The notes under the pieces were generated by a model. That model had not been told where the DNA came from. It made no database searches and saw nothing but the letters and a program-made list of their open reading frames with translations. The translations under genes and the position numbers were made by a program. Positions 42,915 through 51,279 of a stretch of 64,000 bases of DNA are shown piece by piece (position 1 is the stretch's first letter; each line of letters opens with the position of its first letter). The stretch is from Nocardioides zeae. Its GTDB lineage: Bacteria; Actinomycetota; Actinomycetes; Propionibacteriales; Nocardioidaceae. The stretch lies in the NCBI RefSeq assembly GCF_030818655.1, contig NZ_JAUTAN010000001.1, forward strand, positions 496,001 to 560,000, in the 5' to 3' direction.

Positions 42915-44491
42915 CGTCGTCCTCCGTGGGGTTGGGGTCGGTTGCCGGGACGCCGGGCGCCCAGGGCGACGTATACCACGGTGCCCATCGCCGAGCTGTC
43001 CACCGAGAGCGATGCGCCGACGAGCTGGGCCCGCTCGCGCATGATGGTCATCCCGTGCGAGTCCTCGCGGGCCGGTCCCAGACCGGTGCCGTTGTCGCGC
43101 ACGACGATCCGGGCCCGGGGCGCGTCGACGAGGCACTCGACGTCGATCTCGCTCGCGCCCGCGTGCTTGACGGCGTTGGTCATCGCCTCCTGCGCGATGC
43201 GCAGCAGCTCCGCCTCGACGTCGGGCCGCAGCCGGATGGCGCGCTCGTCCACCGTGCAGCGGATGGACAGCCCCGACGAGTCGCTGAGACGACGCGCGAG
43301 CCCCGAGATGGCCTCGCCCAGGCTCTGGTTGGCGTCCACGTCCATGCGCAGGGCGGTGACCGAGGCCCGCACCTCCCCGACGACGCGCGAGATGGTGCCG
43401 CGCAGCAGCTCGACCTGGGGGCGCAGGTCGTCGGGCAGCGGGCCGTCCGCCATCGCGTCGACGAGGTAGCCCATCGACGCGATGTCCTGGGCGACGCCGT
43501 CGTGCATCTCGCGGGCCAGGCGGTGACGCTCGTTGCGGGTGGCGGCCGCGTTCACCTCGGCGAAGACCAGTGCCGTGTCGAGCTGGGTGGTCAGGCCGAC
43601 CAGGCGGGCGCTCGCCGCCTCGAGGCGTTGCACCAGCCCCCGCCGGCCCCCGGCCGGTGAGGGCGAGAGCTCGCCCTCGATCAGCAGCAAGCGCCCGCCG
43701 ATCGAGGCCAGCGGCAGGGCGAAGTCGCCGCCGCTCAGCACCGGCCTCCCGTCGTCCAGTGCCGCGACCAGCGTGTCCGGGACGTCGGTGCCGGTCTGCG
43801 TCCCGTGCCCGGCGCTCTCGAGCAGGGAGCCGGTCGGCACCGGGGTCAGGCCGCGCTCGTCCCGCAGCCACAGGGAGGCACGGATGGCGGGGATGTCGTC
43901 CTGGAGGGTGCTGAGCAGGCGCGCCCCGATCGACTGGGGGTCGAGGCCGGCGTCGAGCACGTCCGTCAGGGCCAGGAGCTGCTGCAACAAGTCGATCGCG
44001 TCACGGTAGGGAGTCAGCTCGGCCTGACGACTCTGGTTGAACCGCAGGTAAGCGCCAACGAGGCCAACGCCCAGCCCGAAGGCGAGGGTGGCGAGAAGCT
44101 GTCCCGATGCGTCCACCGGAGGCCGGGTTTCGAGCTGGACCAGGACAAGGCCCAGCACCGCGATCTCGACGAGGATGAGCCCGGCTGCCCCGCGTATGCC
44201 GAGGCTGAGCCCGCCGAGGAACGGGGGGATGGCGAGCGCGAGGACAGGGACCGCATCCGCCTCGACGACCGCGTAACCGCAGATTGCGGCCACCGCGACC
44301 GCCTCGGCGACAGCGAGAGCGAGTTTCGGCACCCACCGGAGCGCCGACAACGATGTCGCCACCAGCCAGACGATGGCGAAAAGCAGCACGACGGCCAGGC
44401 TTCTCGTGTCGCGCAGCCACAGGGCGGGGCCGGCGACGGCGCACAGGCCCAGGATCCGGGCGACTGCCCCGATCTCGAAGGGTCGGACCAC
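42911..44491 (-). CDS. NarL-system sensor histidine kinase with membrane and GAF-like domains
   Basis: A 526-aa kinase with about six N-terminal helices (about 10-160), a coiled linker, a GAF-like sensory region (about 180-310), HisKA_3 with ERHRLAREMHDGVAQDIAS containing the phospho-His, and an HATPase with AMTNAVKHAGAS and VRDNGTGLG. The start GTG at 44491 has GAGG 7 nt upstream and lies 16 bp after tadC, so pilus genes and regulators form one transcript. Confidence 0.93.
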   Translation of the reverse strand: MVRPFEIGAVARILGLCAVAGPALWLRDTRSLAVVLLFAIVWLVATSLSALRWVPKLALAVAEAVAVAAICGYAVVEADAVPVLALAIPPFLGGLSLGIRGAAGLILVEIAVLGLVLVQLETRPPVDASGQLLATLAFGLGVGLVGAYLRFNQSRQAELTPYRDAIDLLQQLLALTDVLDAGLDPQSIGARLLSTLQDDIPAIRASLWLRDERGLTPVPTGSLLESAGHGTQTGTDVPDTLVAALDDGRPVLSGGDFALPLASIGGRLLLIEGELSPSPAGGRRGLVQRLEAASARLVGLTTQLDTALVFAEVNAAATRNERHRLAREMHDGVAQDIASMGYLVDAMADGPLPDDLRPQVELLRGTISRVVGEVRASVTALRMDVDANQSLGEAISGLARRLSDSSGLSIRCTVDERAIRLRPDVEAELLRIAQEAMTNAVKHAGASEIDVECLVDAPRARIVVRDNGTGLGPAREDSHGMTIMRERAQLVGASLSVDSSAMGTVVYVALGARRPGNRPQPHGGRR

Positions 44492-44507
44492 TTGGAGCCT
44501 CAGGGCG

Positions 44508-45437
44508 TCAGCCCCCGAAGCCAGAGTCCATGATGCCGATCACCGCCGGGCCCATCACCGCGATGAAGAGGCACGGGAGGATGAGCAGGATCAGCGGCAC
44601 CGTGATCTTCACGGGCACCTGCTGCGCCCGCTTCTCGGCGTGCTGACGCCGCTTGACCCGCATCTCCTTGGACTGGGTGCGCAGCACCTGGCCGATGGGC
44701 ACGCCGAAGGAGTCCGCCTGCACGAGGGCGCCGACGAAGGACTGCAGGTCGTCCACCTTGCTGCGGTTCGCCATGCCGCGCAGCGCCTCGGCCCGACTGA
44801 AGCCGAGCTGCATCTCCCGCAGCACCCGGGAGAACTCCTCGGCGACCGGCCCGGTCGTGTTGCGGGCCACCTGCTGCACGGCCGCGTCGAACCCGAGGCC
44901 CGACTCGACGCTGATGGTGAGCAGGTCGATGGCATCGGCCAGGTCACGTCGTGTGGACTCGGCGCGGTCGTAGGCGCGCTGGTAGAGCCACATGTTGGGG
45001 GCGAAGAAGCCCGCGGCCGTCAGTCCACCGAGGAGCAGCACCAAGATGGGGAGCCCGGGCGTGGCCAACAGAACGAGAAGGAGGGCCGCGATGAAACCGA
45101 CGATGCCGCCCACCACCTTCGCGGAGGCGACGCGGTCGACGGTCCACCCGGCCGGGCTGCCGGCCTGCTCGAGCTTGCGCTGCCAGCGCTGCGCCGAGTC
45201 CCCGCCGGTGAGGCGCCGCCCGAGCCGCGAGAACCGGTTGAGCAACGGGGTGACGACCCGCTCCTCGAACGACCGGTCGGCGTCCTGGCGGAGCTCCTCC
45301 GGCGCGTTGCCCAGCGCCTCGAGGTAGGCCAACGACCGGTTGAGACCGCCCGTGGCCTCGGTGCGGCTGAGCGCCATCCACGCGATGACGAACGCGCCGA
45401 CGAGCAGCAGCGCCCCGAACACGGCGATCACGACCAC
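44508..45437 (-). CDS. tadC: Tad pilus inner-membrane platform protein TadC
   Basis: A 309-aa T2SSF-domain membrane protein. One N-terminal helix, a central pair (about 105-150) and a C-terminal helix are visible. The F-domain holds DLADAIDLLTISVESGLGFDAA and FVGALVQADSFGVPIGQVLR. It forms the pilus assembly platform with TadB. It starts 4 bp after the VWA-TadB gene ends. Confidence 0.93.
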   Translation of the reverse strand: MVVIAVFGALLLVGAFVIAWMALSRTEATGGLNRSLAYLEALGNAPEELRQDADRSFEERVVTPLLNRFSRLGRRLTGGDSAQRWQRKLEQAGSPAGWTVDRVASAKVVGGIVGFIAALLLVLLATPGLPILVLLLGGLTAAGFFAPNMWLYQRAYDRAESTRRDLADAIDLLTISVESGLGFDAAVQQVARNTTGPVAEEFSRVLREMQLGFSRAEALRGMANRSKVDDLQSFVGALVQADSFGVPIGQVLRTQSKEMRVKRRQHAEKRAQQVPVKITVPLILLILPCLFIAVMGPAVIGIMDSGFGG

Positions 45438-45441
45438 GGCG

Positions 45442-47379
45442 TCACACCTCCACCTTGACGAGCCGGCTCATCCAGAACACGCCAGTACCCAGCAGCACCC
45501 CGGCGAGGCCGAGCATCACCCACCCGCGGGGGTCGGTGAACATGGGCATCACGTAGTCCCGCTGGGTCAGCACGAGGTAGAGCACGAAGGCGGGGGGCAG
45601 GCCGCCGATGATCCACGCGGAGAGCTTGCCCTCGGCCGCGAGCGAGTCGACCTGGCGCCGGAGGTACTCCCGCTCCCGCATCGTCGCCGCGACGGTGTCG
45701 AGCAGCTCGGCCAGGTTGCCGCCGACCTCGCGCTGGATGCGGATCGCCATGACGACCCAGCCGAAGTCCTTGCTCTCGTAGCGCTCGGCGACGTCGGCGA
45801 GCGCCACGTCGAGGTCCACGCCCAGCCGCGTCTCGACGAGCACGCGCTTGAACTCGCCCGCCACGGGGTCGCGGCCCTCCCGCGAGACGGTGTCGCACCC
45901 CTGGGCGAGGGAGAGGCCTGCGGCCAGCGAGCTGGACAGCAGCTGCAGCGTGTCCGGCAGCGCCGCGTTGAAGGCCTTTCGGCGCTTAGACCGCTGCCGC
46001 CCGAGATAGAACCAAGGACCGACCGCACCCAGCACGAGGAACAGCAGCTCGATGAGCACGTTCCCGCCGCCGAGCAGCAGCCCGAGCAGCCCCACCACGA
46101 AGAAGACGCCGAGGTGCACGAGCAGCCACTCGGCCGGCTTCAGCGCGCTGCCGGCGCCCTCGAGGCGGGCCGCGATGCGGGCCTCGAGGCCCTGGTTGCG
46201 CTTGAGGACGTTGGTCGCGGCCGCCTTCGTGGTGGCGAAGGGGTCCTCCGCGCCCTTCGTCTGCGCGGGGCGTGACGGCCGCGCGGACACGGTCTCGGCG
46301 TACGTCGTGACGCGCTCGGCGGGGGTCAGCGCCGCCGGCCGGCGGGGCACCGCCAGCACGAGCACCGCGACGAGCCCGAGGGCACAGACGGCGACGCCGA
46401 CGTAGAGGCCCCAGGCGGGGATCGCGAGGGTCTCCGTGCTGGGGGCGGCCACGAGCGGCGCGGAGTCCGCGGTCGTGGCGCTGCCGAGGTCGCCCAGGGG
46501 TGCCTCGGCCGAGGCCGCGAGCGGGCCGGCGGCGGACCCGATCGTGACGGCGATGGGCGCCGTGGCGCCGTCGACCCCGGCGGGCACCTCGACGTCGAGC
46601 ACCAGCTGGGCCGCGATCGCCTGCGCCTGCTCCGAGAACACGGCGGTGAGGCTCTCGGGATCGGCGGCGACCACCTCGCCGCTGCCCGCCGCCGCGAGCT
46701 GGCCGAGCGCGGTGGCGGGGGAGTCCTCGTCGAGGGCGACCGCGTCGAGCCGCACCCCTGCGTCCTGCAGCACCTGCACGGTCGCGGCCAGGTCACCGCC
46801 CACGCTGTCCTCGCCGTCGGAGAGGAGCAGCACCTGCCGCGCCCCCTCGGAGCCGGTGAGCGTCACCGCGGCCTGGACCCCGCCGTACAGCGCCGTGTCG
46901 GCGTTCATCTCGAGGTCGCTGACGGCGGCCTCGGCGGCGGCGCGGTCCTGGGTCGGCTCGAGCACCGTCTGCGCGTCGTCGTCGAAGGTGACGACGCCGA
47001 CGAAGACGTCGTCCGGGACGGCCGCCAGGAACGCGAGGGCGGCGGTCTCCGCCGCGCCGATCCGGTCGTCCTCCTGCATGGAGAGGCTGGTGTCGATGGC
47101 GAGGACGGCGGTACGGCGCACCTGGTTCCCCGCGACCGCGGCCGTCGTCGGCGCGTCCTGCCCGTCGAGCGTGACCCGCACGTCGTCGAGGTCGGCCTGC
47201 ACCCCGTCCGGGAGGGACACGAGCACCCGCAACGACGACTCGCCCGGCTCCATGAGGTCGATCGACACCTCGCCCGGCTCGGCAGCGAGGGCGGGGGCCG
47301 CGGCGTACCCGCCCAGGAGGAGCGCGCCCAGCAGCGCACCCGCCCGTGCGGCTCGGGGAGTCCCGGTCCGGCGACGCAT
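45442..47379 (-). CDS. tadB: VWA domain-TadB fusion protein of the Tad pilus
   Basis: A 645-aa fusion. A signal peptide (1-33) leads to an exported von Willebrand A domain with an intact MIDAS site: DTSLS (96-100), Thr162 in NADTALYGG and SDGED (187-191). A helix follows (about 320-345), then a cytoplasmic linker and the T2SSF TadB domain (about 405-640) with LPDTLQLLSSSLAAGLSLAQ and GGNLAELLDTVAATMRERE. Usual TadB proteins are about 300 aa. The ATG at 47379 overlaps the tadA stop by 1 nt; the GTG three bases earlier is equivalent. Confidence 0.92.
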   Translation of the reverse strand: MRRRTGTPRAARAGALLGALLLGGYAAAPALAAEPGEVSIDLMEPGESSLRVLVSLPDGVQADLDDVRVTLDGQDAPTTAAVAGNQVRRTAVLAIDTSLSMQEDDRIGAAETAALAFLAAVPDDVFVGVVTFDDDAQTVLEPTQDRAAAEAAVSDLEMNADTALYGGVQAAVTLTGSEGARQVLLLSDGEDSVGGDLAATVQVLQDAGVRLDAVALDEDSPATALGQLAAAGSGEVVAADPESLTAVFSEQAQAIAAQLVLDVEVPAGVDGATAPIAVTIGSAAGPLAASAEAPLGDLGSATTADSAPLVAAPSTETLAIPAWGLYVGVAVCALGLVAVLVLAVPRRPAALTPAERVTTYAETVSARPSRPAQTKGAEDPFATTKAAATNVLKRNQGLEARIAARLEGAGSALKPAEWLLVHLGVFFVVGLLGLLLGGGNVLIELLFLVLGAVGPWFYLGRQRSKRRKAFNAALPDTLQLLSSSLAAGLSLAQGCDTVSREGRDPVAGEFKRVLVETRLGVDLDVALADVAERYESKDFGWVVMAIRIQREVGGNLAELLDTVAATMREREYLRRQVDSLAAEGKLSAWIIGGLPPAFVLYLVLTQRDYVMPMFTDPRGWVMLGLAGVLLGTGVFWMSRLVKVEV

Positions 47380-49052
47380 CACGGCCGGTCCAGCGCGAAC
47401 ACCATCGGGTCGACGGTGACGTTGTGGTAGGCCATCTTCTCCAGGAACTTGGGGCGCAGGCCCGTCGAGCGCAGGCGGCCCAGGGAGCGCCCGGCCGCGT
47501 CGAAGCCCGCGCCGTGGTCGTAGACGAAGACGTCCTGCAGCGTCACGACCTCGCCCTCCATCCGCTCCACCTCGGTGATGTGCGTGATGTGGCGCGAGCC
47601 GTCCTTGAAGCGGGTCTGGTGGACGATCAGGTCGATCGCCGACGCCATCTGCTCGCGGATGGCGCGGATCGGCAGGTCCATGCCCGCCATGAGCACCATC
47701 GTCTCGATGCGCGAGAGCGTGTCGCGCGGACCGTTCGAGTGGGCCGTCGCGATCGAGCCGTCGTGGCCCGTGCTCATCGCCTGCAGCATGTCGAGCGCCG
47801 AGGCGTCGCGCACCTCGCCGACGATGATGCGGTCGGGGCGCATGCGGAGGCTGTTCTTGACGAGGTCGCGGATGTGCACCTCGCCCTTGCCCTCGATGTT
47901 GGGCGGCCGCGACTCGAGCCGCACCACGTGGTCCTGCTTGAGCTGGAGCTCGGCGGCGTCCTCGATCGTCACGATGCGCTCGTCGGACGGGATGAACGAC
48001 GAGAGCACGTTGAGGGTCGTCGTCTTCCCGGCGCCGGTGGAGCCCGAGACGATGATGTTGAGACGGCCGCGCACGCAGGCCTCGAGGAAGTCCGCGGTGC
48101 GGGGCGTCAACGAGCCGAACGAGATCAGGTCGTCGACGGTGAACGGGTCGGCGGCGAACTTCCGGATCGTCAGCGCCGAGCCGTCGATCGCCAGCGGCGG
48201 CACGACCGCGTTGACGCGGCTGCCGTCGGGCAGGCGGGCGTCGACCATCGGGCTCGACTCGTCGACGCGACGGCCGATGCGGGACACGATCTTGTCGATG
48301 ATGCGGCGCAGGTGCGCCTCGTCGGTGAACACGGTGTCGACCGACTCGAGCCGACCGCCGCGCTCGACCCACACCTGGTGGGGACCGTTGACCATGACCT
48401 CCGAGACCTCGGGGTCGCGCAGGTAGGCCTCGATGGGCCCGTAGCCCAGGATCTCGTCGCTGATCTCCTGGGTCACCCGCAGGCGGTCGGCGCTGCTGAG
48501 CGGCCGCTCCTGCGCGGACAGGACCTCCTGGAGCACCACCTTGACGCGACCCTCCAGGTCGGCCTGGTCCATCTTCGCGTCGTAGAGCTGGGGACCGAGC
48601 TGCTGCAGGAGCTGGCCGTGGACGCTGGCCTTGATCTCCTCGATCCGGTCGGCCTGCTGGGCCGCGAGCACCTTGCGGGGACCCGACGTCGACGCGACCT
48701 CCGCCTTGGGGGGCAGGGGGCGGTGCCGCCCGACGGTCTCGCCGGCCCGGCCCGCGGACGGCACGGGCTTCGCGAGCGACGGGGCCGCCGGCTCGGGCGT
48801 CGCGCCCAGCGTGCCGACCGAGCGGGCGATCGTCGCATCGAGGATGGCCTCGGGTGCCGGCGGTGCGGGCTCCGGTGCGGGGCCAGAAGCCGCCGCGGGC
48901 GCCGGCTCGGGCGCGGGCTCGGGCGCGGGCTCGGGCGCGGGCTCGGGCTCCGGGGTGGGCTCCGGCGCCGGCGGGGGCACCGGAGCGGCAGCGGTCTCCT
49001 CCGCCTGGCGGCGGGCGGCGGCAGCGGCGAGTCGTTCGGCGAGCGTGCTCAT
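47379..49052 (-). CDS. tadA: Tad pilus assembly ATPase TadA/CpaF
   Basis: A 557-aa secretion ATPase. An N-terminal Pro/Glu/Ala-rich linker is encoded partly by 12-bp tandem repeats. The N-terminal subdomain contains ILGYGPIEAYLRDPEVSEVMVNG, Walker A is SGSTGAGKTTTLNVL, the Asp box TIEDAAELQL, and Walker B/His box RPDRIIVGEVRDASALDML and GSIATAHSN. The ATG at 49052 has GGAGGT 7 nt upstream. It powers pilin polymerisation through TadB/TadC. Confidence 0.95.
   Translation of the reverse strand: MSTLAERLAAAAARRQAEETAAAPVPPPAPEPTPEPEPAPEPAPEPAPEPAPAAASGPAPEPAPPAPEAILDATIARSVGTLGATPEPAAPSLAKPVPSAGRAGETVGRHRPLPPKAEVASTSGPRKVLAAQQADRIEEIKASVHGQLLQQLGPQLYDAKMDQADLEGRVKVVLQEVLSAQERPLSSADRLRVTQEISDEILGYGPIEAYLRDPEVSEVMVNGPHQVWVERGGRLESVDTVFTDEAHLRRIIDKIVSRIGRRVDESSPMVDARLPDGSRVNAVVPPLAIDGSALTIRKFAADPFTVDDLISFGSLTPRTADFLEACVRGRLNIIVSGSTGAGKTTTLNVLSSFIPSDERIVTIEDAAELQLKQDHVVRLESRPPNIEGKGEVHIRDLVKNSLRMRPDRIIVGEVRDASALDMLQAMSTGHDGSIATAHSNGPRDTLSRIETMVLMAGMDLPIRAIREQMASAIDLIVHQTRFKDGSRHITHITEVERMEGEVVTLQDVFVYDHGAGFDAAGRSLGRLRSTGLRPKFLEKMAYHNVTVDPMVFALDRP
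48904..48950. repeat. 12-bp tandem repeat inside tadA
   Basis: About four units of GGCTCGGGCGCG (plus-strand reading) encode the PAPEPAPEP-type linker of TadA. Such runs are prone to copy-number change, so linker length may vary among strains. Confidence 0.7.
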
Positions 49053-49057
49053 CAAGG

Positions 49058-50251
49058 TCACCTCCGGCGACGGAAGAAGCCCCCACGCTCCTCGCGCGGG
49101 TTCTGCGGGGTCGTTGCTTTCATCGTCGACACCGGGGTGGGTGCCGCCGGGGTCCCGGACAACCGGGTGGCGAGCTGCTGGAACTCCGCGCTCGAGGCGT
49201 GGTCGGGCTTCGCGGCGACGATGGGGCGGCCGGCGTTGGTCGCCGCGGCGATCTCCACCGACGTCGCCACCTGCGCGGCGATCCGCAGGCCGAGGATCGC
49301 CTCGACCTTCTCCGCCCCGATCCCGACCTCGTCGTCGGCGCGGTTGAGGAGCAGGTGGCGGTGGCCCTGGGCGATCCCGAGCGCGTCCATCGTCTCGAGG
49401 GCGACCTTGACGTTCTTCAGGGTGGGTACGTCGAGGGTCGCGACCATCACGCACTCGTCGACCTCGTCGAGCGCCGTCAGGGTCAGCTCGTCGAAGGCCG
49501 GCGCCGTGTCGATGACGACGAAGTCGAAGTTCTCGGCCAGCACCCGGAGCGTCCGGGCCACGAGCGTGGGCGTGATCCGGTCCCGCGCGTCGGGCGTGCT
49601 CGGCGCGGCGAGCACCATGAGGGAGTCCTCGTGGCGCGTGAGGATCGGCTCGAGCAGGTGGAAGTCGAGCACGTCCTCGCTGCCGATCGCGTGCTCGATG
49701 GAGTGCGACGGGAAGAGCTGCAGCGTGATGGCCACGTCGCCGAACGCCAGGTCGAGGTCGACCAGGCAGACCTGGCGCGCACCGCGGTCGGCGAGCGCCA
49801 GGGCCAGGTTCACGGCGGCCGTCGTCTTGCCGACCCCGCCCTTGGGGGAGAAGCAGGCGACGATCCGGCCCTGGCGGGCGGCGCCGCCGGGTCCACGCAG
49901 GGCGATCCACAGCTGGTAGGCGCGCTCGACGGCGCCGCTGACCGCCGCGAGGTCCCGCGTCGGCACGACGTCGCGGACACCGGCGTGCATCGCCTTCGTC
50001 AGCACGTCGGTGTCGACATGGTCGCGCACGACGACGACGCTCACGGTCGGCCGGGTGAAGCGGAGGGTCTCGCACACCTCGAGCGCGACCGCGAAGTCGA
50101 CGCCGGGGCCGAGGACCGCGACGTACTCGTCGGGGCGGTTGTCCAGCCAGGCGGCGAGCTTCTCGGTGGTGTCCATCCCGTGGCCGCCCGGGGGCAGGGC
50201 GGTCAGGAGGTCACCGAGGACCGAGCTGTCGGGGTCGACGACGACGGGCAT
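49058..50251 (-). CDS. cpaE: Tad pilus localisation ATPase, CpaE/MinD-like
   Basis: A 397-aa protein with a receiver-like N-terminal domain (about 1-120, without a clear phospho-Asp pocket) and a MinD/ParA-type ATPase. The latter has the deviant Walker A FSPKGGVGKTTAAVNLA, LVDLDLAFGDVAI and VVIDTAPAFDELTL. The basic tail ends FFRRRR. Family members position the Tad machine. The ATG at 50251 is preceded by GAGGAG at close spacing. It is 5 bp from tadA and 39 bp from cpaB. Confidence 0.92.
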   Translation of the reverse strand: MPVVVDPDSSVLGDLLTALPPGGHGMDTTEKLAAWLDNRPDEYVAVLGPGVDFAVALEVCETLRFTRPTVSVVVVRDHVDTDVLTKAMHAGVRDVVPTRDLAAVSGAVERAYQLWIALRGPGGAARQGRIVACFSPKGGVGKTTAAVNLALALADRGARQVCLVDLDLAFGDVAITLQLFPSHSIEHAIGSEDVLDFHLLEPILTRHEDSLMVLAAPSTPDARDRITPTLVARTLRVLAENFDFVVIDTAPAFDELTLTALDEVDECVMVATLDVPTLKNVKVALETMDALGIAQGHRHLLLNRADDEVGIGAEKVEAILGLRIAAQVATSVEIAAATNAGRPIVAAKPDHASSAEFQQLATRLSGTPAAPTPVSTMKATTPQNPREERGGFFRRRR

Positions 50252-50290
50252 GGTCTCCTCGCTGGGGTCGGGGGGATGGGGAGGTGGCGC

Positions 50291-51025
50291 TCAGGGCGTG
50301 GTGATGCTGCCGAGCGACACGGTCTGGCCGCGCGTCAGCTCGACGCCGTCGCCGCGCAGCACGAGGGACATGACGGCGTCCTGGCCGATCGCGCTGGTCA
50401 GGTCGAGCGCCTCGTCCGGGGTGAGCGCGAGCGTGACGATCGTGTTCTCCACCTGGTCGGTCGAGCCCTCGGCGGTGCCCTCCCCGGTGTCGGTCTCGTC
50501 GAGGCCGCCGGAGCTGCCCACGCCGAGCACCTGGGTGTCGGGGATGAGCACGATGCCCGCGCCGGTCTCGAGCACCGCGAGCAACGCCACGTCGTCGCCC
50601 GGGTTGGCGAAGCCGGCGACGCGGCCGGCGTCGTCGAGCTCGACGGCCTGGGCGACGCGCCCCTCGGGCACCGGCAGCACCACGCCGGTGCGCACCTCCT
50701 CGGCGAACTTCGCCGTGGTGACCTGCTCGCCGGGCGCGATGTCCATCGCCGCGAGCTGCCCCTCGAGCTGGCCGGCCGTATCCACGGTGACGTAGCCCTC
50801 GAGGAGCTGGCCCTCGGGCACGTTGGCCCGGACGATCTTGCCGGTGTTGAGCGCGTCGTCGAAGGTCTCGCCGAGCTGGATCGGCTCGGCGGCCTTGTAG
50901 ACCTCCACGGTGTCGTAGCGGGCGTCCGCACGGGCGTCCGCGCCGCGGGCCCACACGAAGACGAGCACGAGGCCGAGGGCGGCGACCACGGCCGCCACGA
51001 TGAGGAGGACCCTGCGTCGATCCAT
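50291..51025 (-). CDS. cpaB: Tad pilus SAF-domain protein CpaB/RcpC
   Basis: A 244-aa protein with an N-terminal membrane anchor (about 5-25), an SAF domain (VEVYKAAEPIQLGETFDDAL... IAPGEQVTTAKF) and a C-terminal RcpC-like domain rich in Val/Leu strands. It is an exported or periplasmic Tad component. The ATG at 51025 has AAAGGTG about 9 nt upstream. It is the first gene of the Tad operon, with a dre-like operator about 160 bp upstream. Confidence 0.88.
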   Translation of the reverse strand: MDRRRVLLIVAAVVAALGLVLVFVWARGADARADARYDTVEVYKAAEPIQLGETFDDALNTGKIVRANVPEGQLLEGYVTVDTAGQLEGQLAAMDIAPGEQVTTAKFAEEVRTGVVLPVPEGRVAQAVELDDAGRVAGFANPGDDVALLAVLETGAGIVLIPDTQVLGVGSSGGLDETDTGEGTAEGSTDQVENTIVTLALTPDEALDLTSAIGQDAVMSLVLRGDGVELTRGQTVSLGSITTP

Positions 51026-51279
51026 CGCTGCTGCACCTTTCAGGCGGGACGTCCTTCGGGGAACGACGCGCCTCCGGTACCCAGCGCAGCCAGGCAGCGT
51101 CGACCGTCCCTCCCGATGCAGCACCCTGCACGATCCGCGGACCGGGAGCGGCGCAATCTCGACGATTCGCCCTAAGTGCACCTATTGGTCTAGACCAGTT
51201 CGCTGACCTGGGGCGACTCTGAGGCCATTGCGGCAGCCTCCGGCCAATCTTGCGGTGGCCTTGAGGTCGGCGGGCGCGG
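51026..51279. other. Tad operon upstream region
   Basis: A 254-bp stretch between cpaB and fadD without a gene. It carries the dre-like palindrome at 51184-51199. No convincing -35/-10 pair could be fixed. The part next to fadD has only weak, imperfect dyad symmetry (AGGCCA ... TGGCCT) that might terminate nothing reliably, since fadD reads toward it. Confidence 0.6.
51184..51199. promoter_or_regulatory. DasR/NagR-type operator (dre-like) upstream of cpaB
   Basis: The core TGGTCTAGACCA (51186-51197) is a perfect 12-bp palindrome. With flanks it reads ATTGGTCTAGACCAGT, which differs from the Streptomyces DasR consensus A(C/G)TGGTCTAGACCA(C/G)T at one position. It lies about 160 bp upstream of cpaB and 80 bp past the end of fadD, so the Tad operon is its only likely target. 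GlcNAc-linked control is inferred. Confidence 0.65.

Noticed and set aside
43980..44500. Horizontal transfer of the histidine-kinase sensor region because of seemingly lower GC
   Set aside because: Hand counts of sample lines gave about 67-68% GC, within the range of neighbouring genes such as the response regulator (about 65%).
41750..51200. Tad locus as a genomic island
   Set aside because: It interrupts the mycobacteria-like gene order, but no integrase, tRNA, direct repeats or composition change marks its edges.
51200..51279. Intrinsic terminator after fadD
   Set aside because: Only imperfect dyads (about 6 bp) were found; nothing comparable to the strong stems elsewhere in the window.
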